Below are positions 35,130 to 37,563 of a stretch of 37,563 bases of DNA, piece after piece. The notes beneath the pieces are model-generated. The model was not told the DNA's origin, did not search any database, and saw nothing but the letters and a program-made list of their open reading frames with translations. This stretch comes from Oscillospiraceae bacterium. Lineage in GTDB: Bacteria; Bacillota; Clostridia; Saccharofermentanales; Saccharofermentanaceae. Position numbers and translations under genes: made by a program. Positions within the stretch are counted from its first letter, which is position 1, and every line of letters begins with the position of its first letter. The DNA is taken from contig SVJC01000009.1 of the NCBI GenBank assembly GCA_015069215.1, positions 1-37,563 of the forward strand, given 5' to 3'.

Positions 35130-37418
35130 ATGGAAAGGTGTGCTATGAGGGCAACAATATCGGTCATATTTGCATTTCTGATAATCGCACTTCTTGTATG
35201 TGCGGTGCTTGCCCTTCGTTCGAAAAAGGCAGTCAAAGGATCGGTCGCGAATCTTCTGGTATCCCTTTCCGTCCCCGTTCTCGGAAATCTTATGCTGGTT
35301 GCCTCATCTGATCAGTTCATCGCGACGATCGGATGCTATGTATATTTCCTGGGAATGGATGCCGTGATATGCTCCATTTTCTATTTCACTCATTCTTATT
35401 GTGAGCTGGGCAGCCCGAAGCGTTCACTCCTCATAATGATCTACAGCCTCTTCGGCATCGACCTTGTCCTCTATGCTCTTAATCCGGTCTTCGGTTATTC
35501 TTTCTCGACAGAGAGGATAGTAGTTGACGGACGTGATTATTTCAGGCTCATCCCTTATTTCGGACAGGCATACCACAGGATAGTCTGCTACAGCCTTTTC
35601 TTTGCCTGCCTGATAATCTTTGTCGTAGTTACCTCGAAGACTTCAAAAGTCTATGCAGAGAAGTACATTGTCATCCTCTGCTCCCTGGTCATTACCGGCG
35701 CGATCGAGTCTTATTACATCTTCTCAGGACAGCCCCTCGACATGTCCATGATCGGATTCGGAATCTTCGGTCTGCTCGTATACTTCTTTGCACTTCGTTA
35801 CAGATCCATGAGAGTCCTGGACAGACTTCTTGCAAGTCTTGCTTCCGATCTGCCTGACGCGATCTTCTTCTTTGACCAGAGCGGTAAGTGCATATGGCTG
35901 AATGAACCCGGCAAAAAGCTAATCGGAAGTGCGAAAGACAAATACGATGATGTCAAGGAAAACCTTCTTTTCCTGTTTGACGACATAGATTTCGAAAACA
36001 GCGGATGGGAAAAACAGGTAATTGTAGGTGCCGGCGATGACGCTCAGTACCTCGAGCTTTCAATGCGTTCAGCCGTGGATGAGAACGGGATCAAGACCGG
36101 TTCATATCTTAACGTTCACGACTATACCGATGAACAGCTCGCAATGCAGAAAGAGATCTACAACTCGACGCACGATTCGGTTACCGGATTATATACCAAG
36201 GAATATCTTTTCGAGCGCATCAGCAAGAGACTTAACAACGATAAGACGACCGATTATATGGCCGGCTATATCGAAGTATCCAATTACAAGATGATCAATG
36301 ACGTTTTCGGAAGCGAATTCGGTTTGCTTACAATCAAGAGGGTTGCCCAGACGATACAGGAGAACTCAAGCGAAAAGACTTTATATGGCAGACTCGGAAA
36401 CGATTCTTTCGGTATGCTGCTCGATAAATCGCATTTTGATGTTGAAAAGCTCGAAAAACTTCTTGAGACGTTTTCTGTCGAAGATAACAACATGGAGCAT
36501 CATATTGTCATTCACTTCGGCGTTTATGATTTCAGCAAAGATGAAGACATCGACTTGCCGCTCTTCTTTGACAGCGCGCGTCTTGCCACTACCGTCATTG
36601 ACAGCAACTATCACAACAAGGTTGTCTTTTATGATGATAAGCTCAGAAGTGATGCGGTCCATGACCAGCTCATTTCCAATCAGCTTAAGGAAGCCATTGA
36701 GGCTAAGCAGGTAAGACCTTATCTTCAGCCGATCGTTGATTCACGCGGCATGCTCGCCGGTGCGGAAGCTCTTGTCAGATGGATCCATCCTGATGAAGGC
36801 TTCATGAATCCCGGACAGTTCATCCCGATCTTTGAGAGAAACGGACTGATCTCCGTCGTAGACAAGTACATGTGGAGATGCGCATGTGAGCTTTTGGCTT
36901 CATGGAAGGAAAGGGGGATCAAGAGCTTCATTTCCGTAAATGTCTCGCCCAAAGATTTCTACCGCCTTGATGTCGTATCCGAGATGAAATCTTTGGTCGA
37001 AGAGTTTGGAATCAAGCCCGAAAGACTCAGGATCGAGATCACCGAGGCCTCCATCACCACCGAGGACATCAACATGGCCAAGATAATCTCTGATCTCCGT
37101 GAATATGGCTTTATCGTTGAGATGGACGATTTCGGAAGTGGCTATTCGTCACTCAATCTGCTTAAGGACATCAACCTTGATCTTATCAAGATCGACATGC
37201 AGTTCCTTAAGGATTCAGAGCGCAACATGAAGGCCGGACTGATCATCAAGAACATCATCAACATGTCTGAGGATCTGGGGATCGATACGCTTACGGAAGG
37301 CGTTGAGACCGCCAAGCAGTTCGAAAAACTGTATGACATGGGCTGCAAGCTCTACCAGGGTTACTACTTCTCCAAGCCGGTCCCTGTTGAGGATTTTGAG
37401 AAGCAGTGGTTTGATTAA
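35130..37418 (+). CDS. Membrane GGDEF(degenerate)-EAL c-di-GMP phosphodiesterase with N-terminal 7TM-type and PAS-like regions
   Basis: Multiple N-terminal TM helices; PAS-like LPDAIFFFDQSGKCIWLNEPG; degenerate GNDSF at 36397-36411; EAL domain with AEALVRW, SVNVSPKDF, RIEITEAS, VEMDDFGSGYSSLN, LIKIDMQF, LTEGVET, YQGYYFSKP. Confidence 0.92.
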   Translation: MERCAMRATISVIFAFLIIALLVCAVLALRSKKAVKGSVANLLVSLSVPVLGNLMLVASSDQFIATIGCYVYFLGMDAVICSIFYFTHSYCELGSPKRSLLIMIYSLFGIDLVLYALNPVFGYSFSTERIVVDGRDYFRLIPYFGQAYHRIVCYSLFFACLIIFVVVTSKTSKVYAEKYIVILCSLVITGAIESYYIFSGQPLDMSMIGFGIFGLLVYFFALRYRSMRVLDRLLASLASDLPDAIFFFDQSGKCIWLNEPGKKLIGSAKDKYDDVKENLLFLFDDIDFENSGWEKQVIVGAGDDAQYLELSMRSAVDENGIKTGSYLNVHDYTDEQLAMQKEIYNSTHDSVTGLYTKEYLFERISKRLNNDKTTDYMAGYIEVSNYKMINDVFGSEFGLLTIKRVAQTIQENSSEKTLYGRLGNDSFGMLLDKSHFDVEKLEKLLETFSVEDNNMEHHIVIHFGVYDFSKDEDIDLPLFFDSARLATTVIDSNYHNKVVFYDDKLRSDAVHDQLISNQLKEAIEAKQVRPYLQPIVDSRGMLAGAEALVRWIHPDEGFMNPGQFIPIFERNGLISVVDKYMWRCACELLASWKERGIKSFISVNVSPKDFYRLDVVSEMKSLVEEFGIKPERLRIEITEASITTEDINMAKIISDLREYGFIVEMDDFGSGYSSLNLLKDINLDLIKIDMQFLKDSERNMKAGLIIKNIINMSEDLGIDTLTEGVETAKQFEKLYDMGCKLYQGYYFSKPVPVEDFEKQWFD

Positions 37419-37443
37419 ACTTGAGTTTTAAATGACACAAAAA

Positions 37444-37486
37444 ACCTGCTAACAAAAATCAAGAGCTTGTTGGCAGGTTTTTGTTT
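37444..37486 (+). terminator. Rho-independent terminator
   Basis: ACCTGCTAACAA...TTGTTGGCAGGT followed by TTTTGTTTT. Confidence 0.8.
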
Positions 37487-37509
37487 TGAAACAACTAGGC
37501 ACAGCAAAC

Positions 37510-37539
37510 AGACCGGAGTCAAATCCGGTCTTTGTTTTA
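37510..37539 (+). terminator. Second tandem Rho-independent terminator
   Basis: AGACCGGA-GTCAAA-TCCGGTCT followed by TTGTTTT. Confidence 0.75.
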
Positions 37540-37563
37540 GCATTAATGGATTTATGCTGCTTG

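Noticed and set aside
1-37563. Mobile element, phage, defence island or tRNA/rRNA content
   Set aside because: No transposase, integrase, phage structural gene, restriction/toxin gene, CRISPR repeats or tRNA-like cloverleaf recognised by eye; the region looks like stable chromosome.

Overview
The window is an ordinary-looking Firmicutes/Clostridia-type chromosome segment. It holds about 31 protein-coding genes and no rRNA, tRNA, CRISPR array, transposase or phage gene that I can see. The 5' end is the tail of rpmB (L28). It is followed by serS and a DUF4015-type glycosidase (-), NUDIX and YigZ/IMPACT proteins, an HtrA-like protease, a SurA/PrsA-like protein and a diacylglycerol-kinase-like lipid kinase (-), two tandem YfhO-like membrane proteins, and a DEDDh exonuclease. 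A minus-strand block follows: yebC, a P-loop/Asp23 fusion, a DUF6062-like Cys-rich protein and a YedF-like DsrE protein. The centrepiece is a compact type IV pilus operon at about 20.5-29.8 kb: pilB-pilT-pilC-pilM-pilN-like-pilO-like plus four class-III-leader pilins. The first two pilins are extremely short (66 and 74 aa precursors), with essentially no C-terminal globular domain. PilB carries a near-perfect MshEN-type c-di-GMP-binding double motif. A degenerate-GGDEF/intact-EAL membrane protein sits about 5 kb downstream of the locus. A GspK/PilX-like pilin-like protein without Glu5 sits about 3 kb upstream, behind the minus-strand block. The right end has a type II pantothenate kinase, a DUF1624-like protein, a DUF3810-like protein, hemZ, an SGNH lipoprotein and the EAL protein. 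The best candidates for something not well described are the mini-pilin T4P system and the YebC / P-loop-Asp23 / DUF6062 / YedF-like block. All family calls are by eye from motifs; no database search was run.
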